IMG/VR virus record: IMGVR_UViG_3300048800_000176
Coordinates: 1-23,580 of that record
Source of the DNA: a virus
Length of the DNA: 23,580 nt
Strand: one strand, 5' to 3'
Shown: in pieces, positions 5,875 to 13,039 of the stretch
How positions within the stretch are numbered: position 1 is the first letter of the stretch
How the letters are laid out: every line of letters starts with the position of its first letter
Translations under genes and position numbers: made by a program
Notes under the pieces: model-generated
Seen by the model: only the letters and a program-made list of their open reading frames with translations
Database searches by the model: none
Told to the model about the DNA's origin: nothing

Positions 5875-7899
5875 TTACTTCCCGACCTTGTAGTTGCCGT
5901 TGAACACCACGTTCGTGCTGGCGACACCGACAACTCCCGTGGGCACCGTCACTTGGACGGTCCCGTCGCTGCCGTAGATCCGGACGATTGTCGTGCCGCT
6001 GATCGTGCCGCTGATCGTGACCGTGGCGGGAATATCGACGAACTCGACGCCCATCGGCCGGAGATCCGAGGGCATTGTCCACATTGTTGCCGTGGTCGCG
6101 CTGGAAGCGTCGAGCCCGCCCTTGACATGGACGTTCCCGTCCATGTCCACCGAGAACGCGGGCCGTTCAAGCACGAAAATCCCGTAGAAGTCTCCGACCG
6201 TCCACCCGTTCTGTAGCGCTGCGGCGCCGCCAATCCCGACCGGCAAAAAGAACGTGCGAGCGGCGATCTTCGCGGCGCTCCTAACGCGGTCGGTTAACAG
6301 TGACGACTTGACTATCGCGTCCCGCACGCCTTTGCCCATCGCTCTGTGACCATTCATGTTCGTATGCGGGTTGATGTTGAACGTGTGGCCATCGTTCCAG
6401 TGGCTCGGATTCTGGGCAAGGATCGTGTCGATGTTCACGCCGATCACGCGGGATGCGAACTCGGCGTTCTCCATCGTCTGCTGACTGCCGATCCACGACA
6501 GGACCGCCGCGTCGTTCATCGGATCAGCACCGTCAGAACCGTTCGGGAACCCATCGGCGACGGTAAAGAACGTGTAGCCAACCGTTGATGGCATCCGCGC
6601 GGCTGTCTGACATGCGATGAGCGGCCCGTCGAGCGGGTCGGACTCCATCCCGCCGTGGCTGACGTTGAGATAGCCGGTGGTGTGAGTCGTGAGCATCACC
6701 TGAATCACCTGGCCGGCAGTGATGTTCGCACCGCTCGTCGGGTCCGTCGGACCACCAGACCCCAGCCGCAAAGTGACGCCGTTGAGCAGTGCCGAAGCCT
6801 CTGCTGCCTGGTCACAAATGACGCTGCCTTGCAGCCGCACCGTGCCGTAGACTGTCGCGTCGATTCCGACGGTGACCGTCACGTCCTGACTTTGGCTGAC
6901 AGGAATGCAAATCGGGTAGACGCGGCCGGGGGGAGCGTCTGCCGGCACCGTGAACTTCAACTGGTCGCCGACAACGCTCGTGCGCTGATACCCAGTGCCG
7001 GCGTTGGCGTGAACGTTGCCGGTGGTCGGGTTCACGCCTCCGCCCGCTACCTTCGCCCACGATCCGGCGCCTGTACCCGGAAAATCGGTGAAAACCATTG
7101 CGCTATCCGCGGCGGTCCCGTAAACGGTGTCCGCGCCTGATGCGAGATAGATCGCCGCGAGACACCGGGCCGACAGGATCGTACGATGCGCGTGCAGAGC
7201 GGGAGTCGGGTTGGAATGCCCGAGCTGCGGAAGGTCGTTGAAGATGTCGTTCATCATCGTGAGCTTGCTGCCCGGCGGGTATGGGTACTCCGGGGTCTGG
7301 TAGCAGCCGGGCATGCCCGGCACGAGGATGTTTTGCAACACCCATGACCAGCCACCGTGTACTGGTGAACCGCCGACCGGGCCGTCAGACCAGCACGCGC
7401 GACTGCCGCTCACAGCGATATTCCGGCGCGTGCGGGCGCCAAGCAATGTCGCGGCTATCTCCGACCAATTGTCAACCCACATGGTGGACGGCGGCCCAGC
7501 AAACGCATACGAATTGCCGTTCACCTCGACATGGTCGATGCCGGGACGGGCGTTCACCACAGACCTTGAATCTACGCCATTTATCTGCATGACGGTCGGG
7601 TTCGGAAGAGTGCCTGAAAGATCCCCGCCAGCGGGACTCCCACCCAAAATTGCGCGTGCGCCTGATTCACTCATGTCAATCGTCCCTCCTGGTGGTAAGG
7701 CAGGCCACGGAAAATCAGTCCGAGTCCAAGGGATCGCCCCAGGAACCAGAACAATAGTTGACTGTAAATCATCCCATTCTTCCCCAGAAAAATATCCTGA
7801 CTGTCCGATCGAGATAACTCCCGATGACACGTACAGAACAGACGTGCCATCTCTCTCCTCATCCTTGTTACCCCAATACGTGTACGTGCCAGAAGGCAT
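5875..7899 (-). CDS. Tail fibre/receptor-binding protein with SGNH (GDSL) hydrolase domain
   Basis: The 674-aa product has a phage-tail type N-terminus including GGDLSGTLPNP (91-101), a motif common in phage tail proteins. An SGNH-like domain follows, with block I as GNS (128-130, nucleophile S130), block II around VSGS (163-166), block III as FND (220-222), and block V at 503-518, where D503 and H505 or H512 could complete the triad. Between blocks III and V sits a beta-rich insertion (~270-430), so the enzyme looks split. The C-terminus (~575-674) is beta-rich and could be the tip. The family removes acyl groups from polysaccharides, so the likely job is host surface recognition and de-esterification. 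GNS for GDS is a variant. GGGGG upstream, overlapping the preceding stop, serves as ribosome site. Confidence 0.8.
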   Translation of the reverse strand: MPSGTYTYWGNKDEERDGTSVLYVSSGVISIGQSGYFSGEEWDDLQSTIVLVPGAIPWTRTDFPWPALPPGGTIDMSESGARAILGGSPAGGDLSGTLPNPTVMQINGVDSRSVVNARPGIDHVEVNGNSYAFAGPPSTMWVDNWSEIAATLLGARTRRNIAVSGSRACWSDGPVGGSPVHGGWSWVLQNILVPGMPGCYQTPEYPYPPGSKLTMMNDIFNDLPQLGHSNPTPALHAHRTILSARCLAAIYLASGADTVYGTAADSAMVFTDFPGTGAGSWAKVAGGGVNPTTGNVHANAGTGYQRTSVVGDQLKFTVPADAPPGRVYPICIPVSQSQDVTVTVGIDATVYGTVRLQGSVICDQAAEASALLNGVTLRLGSGGPTDPTSGANITAGQVIQVMLTTHTTGYLNVSHGGMESDPLDGPLIACQTAARMPSTVGYTFFTVADGFPNGSDGADPMNDAAVLSWIGSQQTMENAEFASRVIGVNIDTILAQNPSHWNDGHTFNINPHTNMNGHRAMGKGVRDAIVKSSLLTDRVRSAAKIAARTFFLPVGIGGAAALQNGWTVGDFYGIFVLERPAFSVDMDGNVHVKGGLDASSATTATMWTMPSDLRPMGVEFVDIPATVTISGTISGTTIVRIYGSDGTVQVTVPTGVVGVASTNVVFNGNYKVGK

Positions 7900-7908
7900 G
7901 ATGACACG

Positions 7909-8229
7909 CTACCCCCAGTAAACATCAAGCTCGATGTTCCCATCCACGATCTCAACGTAGATAGCGCCGTTAAACACTTCGAGAGACTGATCGCCAAACC
8001 AGTCTCGAGCTGACTCTCCAGGAGAAAGAGAAATCACAGCCGTCAATGCCGGGGACGATACTTTCGCTCCATCATGCAGACGAAAATGAGCGTAAGCGGA
8101 ACCAGTAGACTCCTTCGTGCTCCACCCGAACAACGCCGTAGGAACAACGGCGACGCCATCAACCTTAGTGACAAGAAGCTGCGAAGAGCCCGACGGATTC
8201 GGGCTCAACAGCGCAGTTTTCGCCGGCAT
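7909..8229 (-). CDS. Small beta-rich phage protein, probably structural
   Basis: The 106-aa product is not assigned to a family. It has alternating hydrophobic residues, many glycines and prolines and no helix-rich segment, ending in ELDVYWG, which suggests a small beta-sandwich such as a tail or decoration protein. It starts one base after the stop of the gene upstream on this strand and ends 9 bases before the tail fibre start, so it is inside the tail operon and may be a chaperone or component of the tail tip. Confidence 0.65.
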   Translation of the reverse strand: MPAKTALLSPNPSGSSQLLVTKVDGVAVVPTALFGWSTKESTGSAYAHFRLHDGAKVSSPALTAVISLSPGESARDWFGDQSLEVFNGAIYVEIVDGNIELDVYWG

Positions 8230-8230
8230 C

Positions 8231-8449
8231 TTAGACGGTGATGAGTTCGCGGATCCGTGATGTCGGAACCGCGCGAGCCTTACCGCTGGAAACGGTCTGC
8301 CCTTGATCGACAGGATTGGCGAACACGATAAACCCGTTCGAGACTGCCGCTACTGCCGCCGCAGCGGTAGCGTAGTCGGCGCTCGAAAACGAATCACTGC
8401 CTGTACCGCCCGAAACTTGGTCGGATGCGATTGTGACGAAGACGGAAAT
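8231..8449 (-). CDS. 72-aa phage protein with apparent ATT start codon
   Basis: The frame is open upstream to 8686, but that part overlaps the PD-(D/E)xK-like gene and has no good start. At 8449 an ATT codon is preceded by GGAGGG (complement of 8457-8462) with 7 bases between, an ideal Shine-Dalgarno distance, while no in-frame ATG, GTG or TTG lies between this point and the upstream gene's stop at 8538. ATT is a known rare start codon (infC is the classic case). The product is alanine, serine and glycine rich, with no membrane span and no recognised family; it is probably a small structural or tail-associated protein. Its stop is one base before the next start. Confidence 0.6.
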   Translation of the reverse strand: MSVFVTIASDQVSGGTGSDSFSSADYATAAAAVAAVSNGFIVFANPVDQGQTVSSGKARAVPTSRIRELITV

Positions 8450-8537
8450 GGCTCTGCCCTCCAGAAGAAGTTTCCAAGCGGCCTCGCCTGCCCGTATTGT
8501 TGTCGCGCCAAAGGATAGCGCAGATAAAAGACGTATG

Positions 8538-8924
8538 CTAATCGGTATCCCGCAGGAACGCAGGGACGCGCGAAAGTGATCGCACGATCTCCGACCGACG
8601 TGGCGTCCGAAAAGCTTGCGCTTCAGAAGTAAACACTTCCCCAGCATCCTCGAGCCGCATAACCAGAAACTTCTTACCATCATCATCTAAGAATGCGAGA
8701 GCTGGAGTTTCCCCCGTCTGGTAAGCCATCTCGACGGCTTCAACCATGAATGCACGGATCTTGGACCATGAGATACGCCCGGTCGTAGATTTGCATGAAA
8801 GCCTGATTCTCCCACGCGCATCTGATCGTTCATGCTGGTTTCCGCTACCTGGAGTGAGGCTAAGGCCGAGCATTTGAGCCGCTTCCGACTCAAAAGCTCG
8901 GCCTCTATCCTGCGATGAGAGCAA
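8538..8924 (-). CDS. PD-(D/E)xK-like nuclease fold protein (Holliday resolvase-like)
   Basis: The 128-aa product has the order expected of small phage resolvase-like proteins: an acidic helix with E12 and E14, the TPGSGN loop (24-29), D35, a strand ending in SCKST (43-47), then a helix and a last strand near 76-90. In the family the ExK or DxK position lies at the end of this strand; here it reads S43-C44-K45, so one acidic ligand is missing. The enzyme may use a different ligand or be inactive. Its place within the tail and lysis operon is unusual for a recombination nuclease. The start is TTG (8924), just after the preceding stop, with AGGGT upstream. Confidence 0.6.
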   Translation of the reverse strand: MLSSQDRGRAFESEAAQMLGLSLTPGSGNQHERSDARGRIRLSCKSTTGRISWSKIRAFMVEAVEMAYQTGETPALAFLDDDGKKFLVMRLEDAGEVFTSEAQAFRTPRRSEIVRSLSRVPAFLRDTD

Positions 8925-8925
8925 C

Positions 8926-9630
8926 TTACCCTACCGCTGAAGCAGGAGGCTCCCCTTGCGAAGTGGCCTCAGGAACCCCGGCATCTTCTGCCGGGACATC
9001 AACCGGATAGGACTCTTGCGGAACGTTTGGAGTGGGGAAGAATGCGGATCCTGGGGGGATCTGCACGACTGGAGGCTCCGAAGTGAAAGTGACGATCGGG
9101 TTCGCTGGAACTTCAGGTACTACGTGTTCAACGACCGGATCTGAGAATGTATCCTCGACAGGAAACGTCTGCACAGGGAATTTCACAGGGTTACCGGGAG
9201 GGAACAGCGTAGAAGCAGGCTCCGCGATAACCTCCGGCGCGGGTCCAGGGACTTCAACACTCGGTTGCGGAATCGGATCTTGAGCCGCTGGCGGCGACTG
9301 ATCCTCAGTCATCGGAGCGGCAGTGCTTGCCTCGGGCGGGAAGTTTCGCGCCGATCCTGCTGCGGAAGCGAGACCAGCATCTTCCACTGCAACCGCTGGC
9401 GGCAAAAGCGAGTTGATCTGAAGATTGATGCTGTCTCCGATCATCCCTGGGGATGGGTTGAGTTCCCCCGATCCGCTGACCGCGACATAACCGCCAGTAG
9501 CCTGCGCGAGCTTCATCAATGCTTCAGCGGCATGTACTGCGATCTCCGCTTCACGACCATTGGTTGCCGAAACAACCTGCACGGTGATGCTTTTGGCTTC
9601 GCCTTGAGTTGAAGAGAGAACGAAAGTCAT
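8926..9630 (-). CDS. Proline-rich phage protein with small N-terminal domain
   Basis: Residues ~1-75 form a compact domain in which ALMKLAQATGG is followed by VAVSGSGELNPSPG and a final beta-strand. The pattern resembles small actinophage proteins of unknown function (recollection, not searched). Residues ~78-234 are strongly enriched in Pro, Glu, Val and Ala without cysteine, and are probably extended and unstructured, as in spacer or wall-crossing segments. No signal peptide is seen. The ATG overlaps the stop of the holin-like gene as ATGA, and the next gene starts 2 bases after this stop. A link to the tail or lysis apparatus is inferred from position only. Confidence 0.65.
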   Translation of the reverse strand: MTFVLSSTQGEAKSITVQVVSATNGREAEIAVHAAEALMKLAQATGGYVAVSGSGELNPSPGMIGDSINLQINSLLPPAVAVEDAGLASAAGSARNFPPEASTAAPMTEDQSPPAAQDPIPQPSVEVPGPAPEVIAEPASTLFPPGNPVKFPVQTFPVEDTFSDPVVEHVVPEVPANPIVTFTSEPPVVQIPPGSAFFPTPNVPQESYPVDVPAEDAGVPEATSQGEPPASAVG

Positions 9631-9932
9631 GACTGCACCTGTGTGACAGGAGCAACGTTCTGCGCGTCCGCGAGCGTGACCACAGGCTGCGAGATTTGGT
9701 CAGACGTCGAGACCTTCGTTGGCACGATCGCGACGATTGGACTCGCCGAATCAGCCAAGTGATGAATCGCATTCGCTCCAAGAAACGCAGCCGCAACGAT
9801 CGCCGAGCACAACTGAATCAGGATCGACTTGTTTGGTGACCATGATGGTACGAGGGCAACAACCTGCCCGATGACTGTCGTCAGCCCGGCAATGATGCCA
9901 GCCTGAGTGATGCTGATATGCGTAGTTTTCAT
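9627..9932 (-). CDS. Holin-like small membrane protein (101 aa)
   Basis: The ATG at 9932 has GGAGC 6-7 bases upstream and is preferred to a longer in-frame start that would run inside the peptidase gene. The product has two hydrophobic stretches, ~8-32 (GIIAGLTTVIGQVVALV) and ~37-60 (LIQLCSAIVAAAFLGANAI), separated by a short polar turn (PSWSPNKS), then a polar tail. Two spans, ~100 aa and a position beside a lysin suit a class II holin, which forms holes in the inner membrane. Other small two-span phage proteins would look the same. Confidence 0.62.
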   Translation of the reverse strand: MKTTHISITQAGIIAGLTTVIGQVVALVPSWSPNKSILIQLCSAIVAAAFLGANAIHHLADSASPIVAIVPTKVSTSDQISQPVVTLADAQNVAPVTQVQS

Positions 9933-9940
9933 CAATGCTC

Positions 9941-10738
9941 CTAGATCGTTGATGGCGGTCCAACCCGACGAATAACCCAAAAATCGGCGGCCTGTCCTGT
10001 GTCGAAAAACCATTGAGGAAGATAGAAGTCGCCATTGTCGCCCCATCCAGCGCCCCAACTGTTACGGCATCTTTTAGTTCGCGGCGGAATCTTCCCGATC
10101 GTATCGGTAAAACTGGAGTTGTACCCAGTCAATGCCACGCAATGACGGCCAATAACTTGCTCGCCTTTCCCTGGTATCGGAACGATCCCAGTGGAAGCCA
10201 CCGAAGCACTCTCAAACGATTCGTACACGGTGAACCCAAAAGCGATCGGATACCCGCTAGCAATCGCTTGGTTCAAGTGCGGGTAATAGACGGCCTCATA
10301 AACGAGTGCTTCCTGCTGCTTAGCATCAGCGTACGCTTGCGATCCGGGCGCGACATTGAACACCTGATCGCTGTAAGGGAACTCGTTGTCAGGACAAACG
10401 CCGTACTTCGCGATTCCGGCCACTGAATCTCGAACAGTCGCGCCTGAATCCTGATCAGTGGTCCCTTCAGGAATGCGCGCGTCGTAATAGACCATCGCTC
10501 GACTCGGAACGACAACCGGCTCGCTCTGCTTCACCTGATCGTACATAACGAGCACGCAAGGACCATGACCCGTACAACTACCTTCAGCTCCCTGATCGAG
10601 AACAGGGATGCTCACAGTGTCCAACTCCATACTAACCGGGACCGTCTGCGCGGCGGCAGTGTGCAAGAACTGATGATCTCGCTGATCTGGGGCTTGCGGG
10701 TTCCATCCACCGTAATGTGTCTTGAGCAGATGGCTCAT
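9941..10738 (-). CDS. Papain-like (C1A) cysteine peptidase
   Basis: The 265-aa product shows the complete papain catalytic set: oxyanion Q49 and nucleophile C55 in LDQGAEGSCTG, H199 in GRHCVALTGYN, and N226 in RNSWGAGWGDNG. The N-terminus with P-D-x-R-D (17-21) is the form seen in bacterial C1A enzymes, without a long inhibitory propeptide. No signal peptide is visible, so export would need the holin or the virion. It is translated next to the lysin (ATGA overlap, plus its own AGGGAG 5 bases upstream) and the holin-like gene. It may digest cell-surface protein, process virion proteins or help lysis. C1A peptidases are uncommon in tailed phages. Confidence 0.88.
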   Translation of the reverse strand: MSHLLKTHYGGWNPQAPDQRDHQFLHTAAAQTVPVSMELDTVSIPVLDQGAEGSCTGHGPCVLVMYDQVKQSEPVVVPSRAMVYYDARIPEGTTDQDSGATVRDSVAGIAKYGVCPDNEFPYSDQVFNVAPGSQAYADAKQQEALVYEAVYYPHLNQAIASGYPIAFGFTVYESFESASVASTGIVPIPGKGEQVIGRHCVALTGYNSSFTDTIGKIPPRTKRCRNSWGAGWGDNGDFYLPQWFFDTGQAADFWVIRRVGPPSTI

Positions 10739-11886
10739 GCGAACTCCCTGAAAATTTGGCTAGCCTTGGAGGCGAAGAAGTTGTAACGCTGCCCCTGCCT
10801 CTGACAGACCTGACTTCGATAGGGCTTGCGACAGTTGTTGGTTCTCAGTGACCTTCTGGTCGAGTCTCGAGCGCCGCTGTAGATCGCAAGCTCAGGGCGA
10901 GCTATCTGGCAAGCCGGAACATTCTTCTGCGCGCCAACCCCCCAGCAGTGCGGATGCGATCCCTGATGAATGTCGATTCTCCGCTCAAAACTGATGACCG
11001 TACCAGCAAGAACGTGGCATCGTCTGAAACCGAGAGCGGGAGCTGCGCAACGCAATGACTTGTAAACGGACAACGCCGCATTACGCGCCTTTACCCATCC
11101 TAGAACCGGGTTGGGCGCAGGCTTCGGTGGAGCGTCCGCTGGCTGCTGCCCGTAGTCCAGAGCGATAGCCCGGTCAAAATCGACAGCAGACCCATTCTGG
11201 TACTGCTCGAGCGGCGCGCATCCAGCGGACGGCCAAACTCCGTTCGTCCGATAGAACCACGCATATGTAGCCCAGTTCGTGTTGCCAACAAGATGATGCG
11301 CACAAAGATAGTTGATCGGACCCGCACCGCCATAGGCGTTCGACCTTGAACTCAGAACCGACCGCGCACACGAAAAGTATGGCGCGACATCAGGTCCAGT
11401 GGCGTCAAAGTCGATCGCGAAATCAACGCTAGCGTTCGGGAATCCTAATGCCCGCTCTTCTGACTGTGCGGCCTGCGCGTCTGCGATCCCTGCTCCACAT
11501 CCCCCGAGCGCTCTCGTCGCGCTCGTTTCCCAAACGAAAACCGTCTTCTTTCCAGCAGAATGCCATTTTCTCAGGCAAGAAGCCGTCCAGTTTTTCGATA
11601 GATCGAACGAAAGATAGCTAGCTCCAAAATCATGCCCGCTAGGCGATGGGCATGACCAAGCGAAGTCGATTCCGAGCGCAAAAGTCCTGGCTGACTTCGG
11701 CAAAGGCTGAAGGTTGACCGGCGTTAGCGCGCAGTTCATCGTGAAATCCTTTGGATTGCACGAGCGCCCAGAAACGACTTTCGACGTGGGGACGAGGAAG
11801 ATAACGACCGCGAAAATGGTCACGGCAAGCGCTATGAGAAAAACGAGAAAAAATCTTAGCTTCTTCAACGCGGCACAGAATAGCAC
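10735..11886 (-). CDS. Membrane-anchored DUF1906-like glycoside hydrolase (endolysin)
   Basis: Residues ~9-33 are one strongly hydrophobic span after KK, a signal-anchor (SAR-type) N-terminus. Residues ~68-246 match the DUF1906/Rv2525c-like TIM-barrel glycoside hydrolase pattern: D74 in GIDF, E120 in VWE, D159-F-D161 in AIDFDATGP, QYQ (228-230) and D236. The expected function is peptidoglycan cleavage after membrane release. The start is GTG at 11886; TTG at 11868 is possible. The tail after ~340 is basic and less protein-like, whereas another frame there gives an amphipathic helix ending at 10760, so a frameshift is possible. In the frame given, the stop overlaps the peptidase start as ATGA. 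Confidence 0.78.
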   Translation of the reverse strand: MLFCAALKKLRFFLVFLIALAVTIFAVVIFLVPTSKVVSGRSCNPKDFTMNCALTPVNLQPLPKSARTFALGIDFAWSCPSPSGHDFGASYLSFDLSKNWTASCLRKWHSAGKKTVFVWETSATRALGGCGAGIADAQAAQSEERALGFPNASVDFAIDFDATGPDVAPYFSCARSVLSSRSNAYGGAGPINYLCAHHLVGNTNWATYAWFYRTNGVWPSAGCAPLEQYQNGSAVDFDRAIALDYGQQPADAPPKPAPNPVLGWVKARNAALSVYKSLRCAAPALGFRRCHVLAGTVISFERRIDIHQGSHPHCWGVGAQKNVPACQIARPELAIYSGARDSTRRSLRTNNCRKPYRSQVCQRQGQRYNFFASKASQIFREFA

Positions 11887-11959
11887 TTTGATCGGAGACT
11901 TGTCGTTGTCTCAACCCGGCGCAGAAGATGCTGCCGCTCAAGCAAGCAATACGATCGCG

Positions 11960-12031
11960 CTAGACGCGCCGCGCCAGGCTGAGAATCAAAATTATCAAGA
12001 TCACGACGATAAGCAAACTAACTAGGTCCAT
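11960..12031 (-). CDS. 23-aa single-span membrane protein
   Basis: An ATG at 12031 is preceded by the near-perfect ribosome site AGGAGG (8 bases away). The frame encodes a short product whose residues 3-19 are all hydrophobic or serine (LVSLLIVVILIILILSL) and which ends in RRV. This is a single membrane span with a positive C-terminal end, like very small phage or bacterial membrane regulators. It lies directly upstream of the membrane-anchored lysin on the same strand, so a role in lysis timing (pinholin or antiholin type) is a reasonable guess. The strength of the ribosome site argues against chance. Confidence 0.6.
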   Translation of the reverse strand: MDLVSLLIVVILIILILSLARRV

Positions 12032-12103
12032 GAGAGACCTCCTGCGGTAGTGGGTTGCTGGAATAACTTACCGGGATCTCGCTCAGACAATGCCCGACTG
12101 CCG

Positions 12104-12184
12104 TCATAGCCGTCGTCTTCCGGCGTAAAGAATGCCTCCCGTCCAAAGCGCGGCAAGCAAAGCAAAAATGATCCAGGCCGCCAT
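12104..12184 (-). CDS. 26-aa single-span membrane protein
   Basis: The ATG at 12184 shares its A with the preceding stop (TGATG), which favours coupled translation, and GGGGA lies upstream. The product has residues 2-20 hydrophobic (AAWIIFALLAALWTGGILY) and ends in GRRRRL-like basic residues, giving an N-out/C-in single span by the positive-inside rule. Together with the 23-aa neighbour it forms a pair of micro membrane proteins between the coiled-coil protein and the lysin. Function is unknown; a lysis-control role is inferred from position. Confidence 0.6.
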   Translation of the reverse strand: MAAWIIFALLAALWTGGILYAGRRRL

Positions 12185-12618
12185 CAGTGTCCCCATTGCG
12201 CCAGAATCGCGACAAAAACCCCGGCGTATGCACCCAAAGCACCAAGCCCCATAACCCATATCTGACGGCGAGAGAACCGGGCTTTGGCTTGAATGGAGAC
12301 GCTATTAGCCAGCGCCTGCGTGATCGCCAAGCTCTTGTCCCAAGCGGCGGCCAGCTCAGACATCCCCTCCTTGAGGTCCTCTAGTGCCTTGGCCGTCTTG
12401 CGCTGAGTGTCGTCAATCTCATCCAGCCGCCGTGAGTGGTCAGAGATGTCCCTATCGACAAGGGCATCCTTGACGGCACGCTCAGTCATCTTCTCGGCAT
12501 CAGCAAGTGCCAGTCCGGCGGCGCGGTCTGAGGCGACGCGGACGAGCCCGGCGGCACGGTCCGCGGCCATCCGTGCCAGCATCTCAGCTTTCTGCTCAAC
12601 AGTCTGATTATCCGACAT
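12184..12618 (-). CDS. Coiled-coil protein with C-terminal membrane anchor (XhlA-like layout)
   Basis: The start at 12618 follows GAGGAGGGG. The 144-aa product has a long charged helical region (~5-110) with heptad-like spacing, including the near-repeat VASDRAAGL / MAADRAAGL, and one hydrophobic span near the C-terminus (~118-140, WVMGLGALGAYAGVFVAIL). This order matches the lysis-associated XhlA/holin-partner layout, in which cytosolic coils are tethered to the membrane beside holin and lysin. It is the first gene of the leftward lysis and tail operon. Sequence identity to XhlA is not claimed; only the architecture is similar. Confidence 0.62.
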   Translation of the reverse strand: MSDNQTVEQKAEMLARMAADRAAGLVRVASDRAAGLALADAEKMTERAVKDALVDRDISDHSRRLDEIDDTQRKTAKALEDLKEGMSELAAAWDKSLAITQALANSVSIQAKARFSRRQIWVMGLGALGAYAGVFVAILAQWGH

Positions 12619-12792
12619 CAGACTTCCCCTCCTCACGCACAGCCACAGCCACAAGGTCGAAGCGAAGATCGGACGGATATACCCAAACTCCTGCCGGATC
12701 CAGAAAATCGGTAGCAGAACAAGACGCGACCCCTCCCAATGTCCCGAGCGGCGTCGCCTGCTCTCTTTGCGAAAAAAATCTACCAAATTTTC

Positions 12793-12820
12793 TTGACAGG
12801 CGCAAATTCGAGTCTAGGAT
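12793..12820 (+). promoter_or_regulatory. Strong sigma70/SigA-type promoter
   Basis: TTGACA (12793-12798) is a perfect -35 box. A 16-base spacer is followed by TAGGAT (12815-12820), which fits the actinobacterial TAnnnT -10. Transcription would start near 12827 and run into the hairpin series and the helicase gene. Confidence 0.75.
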
Positions 12821-12826
12821 CAAATC

Positions 12827-12940
12827 AAAAACGGTTCAGTTTCTCAGACGCTCGATCAGAATTCTCGCAAGACTGAACCGTCTGGAATAACGAAAATGGG
12901 CGCCTTGTAGATTTGAACTACAAGGCACCCATTTTCGTTC
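12827..12940 (+). ncRNA. Candidate small RNA: promoter, hairpin, terminator
   Basis: Downstream of the promoter a perfect 10-bp inverted repeat (ACGGTTCAGT 12831-12840, ACTGAACCGT 12872-12881) makes a hairpin. An alternative pairing of CAGACG (12845-12850) with CGTCTG (12879-12884) overlaps its 3' arm. The terminator-like hairpin at 12889-12939 follows immediately. No open frame of note exists in it. It could be an independent ~110-base RNA or an attenuating leader of the helicase gene. Confidence 0.45.
12889..12939. terminator. Long, probably bidirectional terminator hairpin
   Basis: AACGAAAATGGG (12889-12900) pairs with CCCATTTTCGTT (12928-12939) and GCCTTGTAG (12902-12910) with CTACAAGGC (12918-12926), with one mismatch and a 7-base loop. 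The A-rich and T-rich arms give U-rich 3' sides on both strands, as in bidirectional terminators. Confidence 0.75.
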
Positions 12941-12971
12941 GGCAGAACCGAGGGGCATCACCCGGCAAGCC

Positions 12972-13008
12972 CTGAGAACACAAAGGCCCCATATTTCAGG
13001 GGCCTCAG
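12972..13008 (+). promoter_or_regulatory. GC-rich leader hairpin
   Basis: GGCCCC (12985-12990) pairs with GGGGCC (12999-13004), and an outer CTGA (12972-12975) with TCAG (13005-13008) across an internal loop. It lies in the transcribed leader of the helicase gene. A regulatory or stabilising role is inferred. Confidence 0.5.
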
Positions 13009-13010
13009 CG

Positions 13011-13039
13011 CTGGGAGACGCGAGCAATCGCGGTCCCAG
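13011..13039 (+). promoter_or_regulatory. GNRA-capped hairpin directly before the helicase start codon
   Basis: CTGGGA (13011-13016) pairs with TCCCAG (13034-13039), and inside it GCGA (13020-13023) pairs with TCGC (13028-13031) around the GCAA tetraloop. The start codon begins 2 bases after the stem. No Shine-Dalgarno is exposed, so the structure probably controls translation. Confidence 0.6.

Noticed and set aside
6655-7140. Rightward open frame antisense to the tail gene
   Set aside because: It is the GC-rich reverse of the tail protein gene without its own ribosome site or family features.
12619-12786. N-terminal extension of the coiled-coil membrane protein
   Set aside because: The frame is open but is arginine/tryptophan-rich noise, and a strong GAGGAGGGG site sits directly before the internal ATG at 12618.
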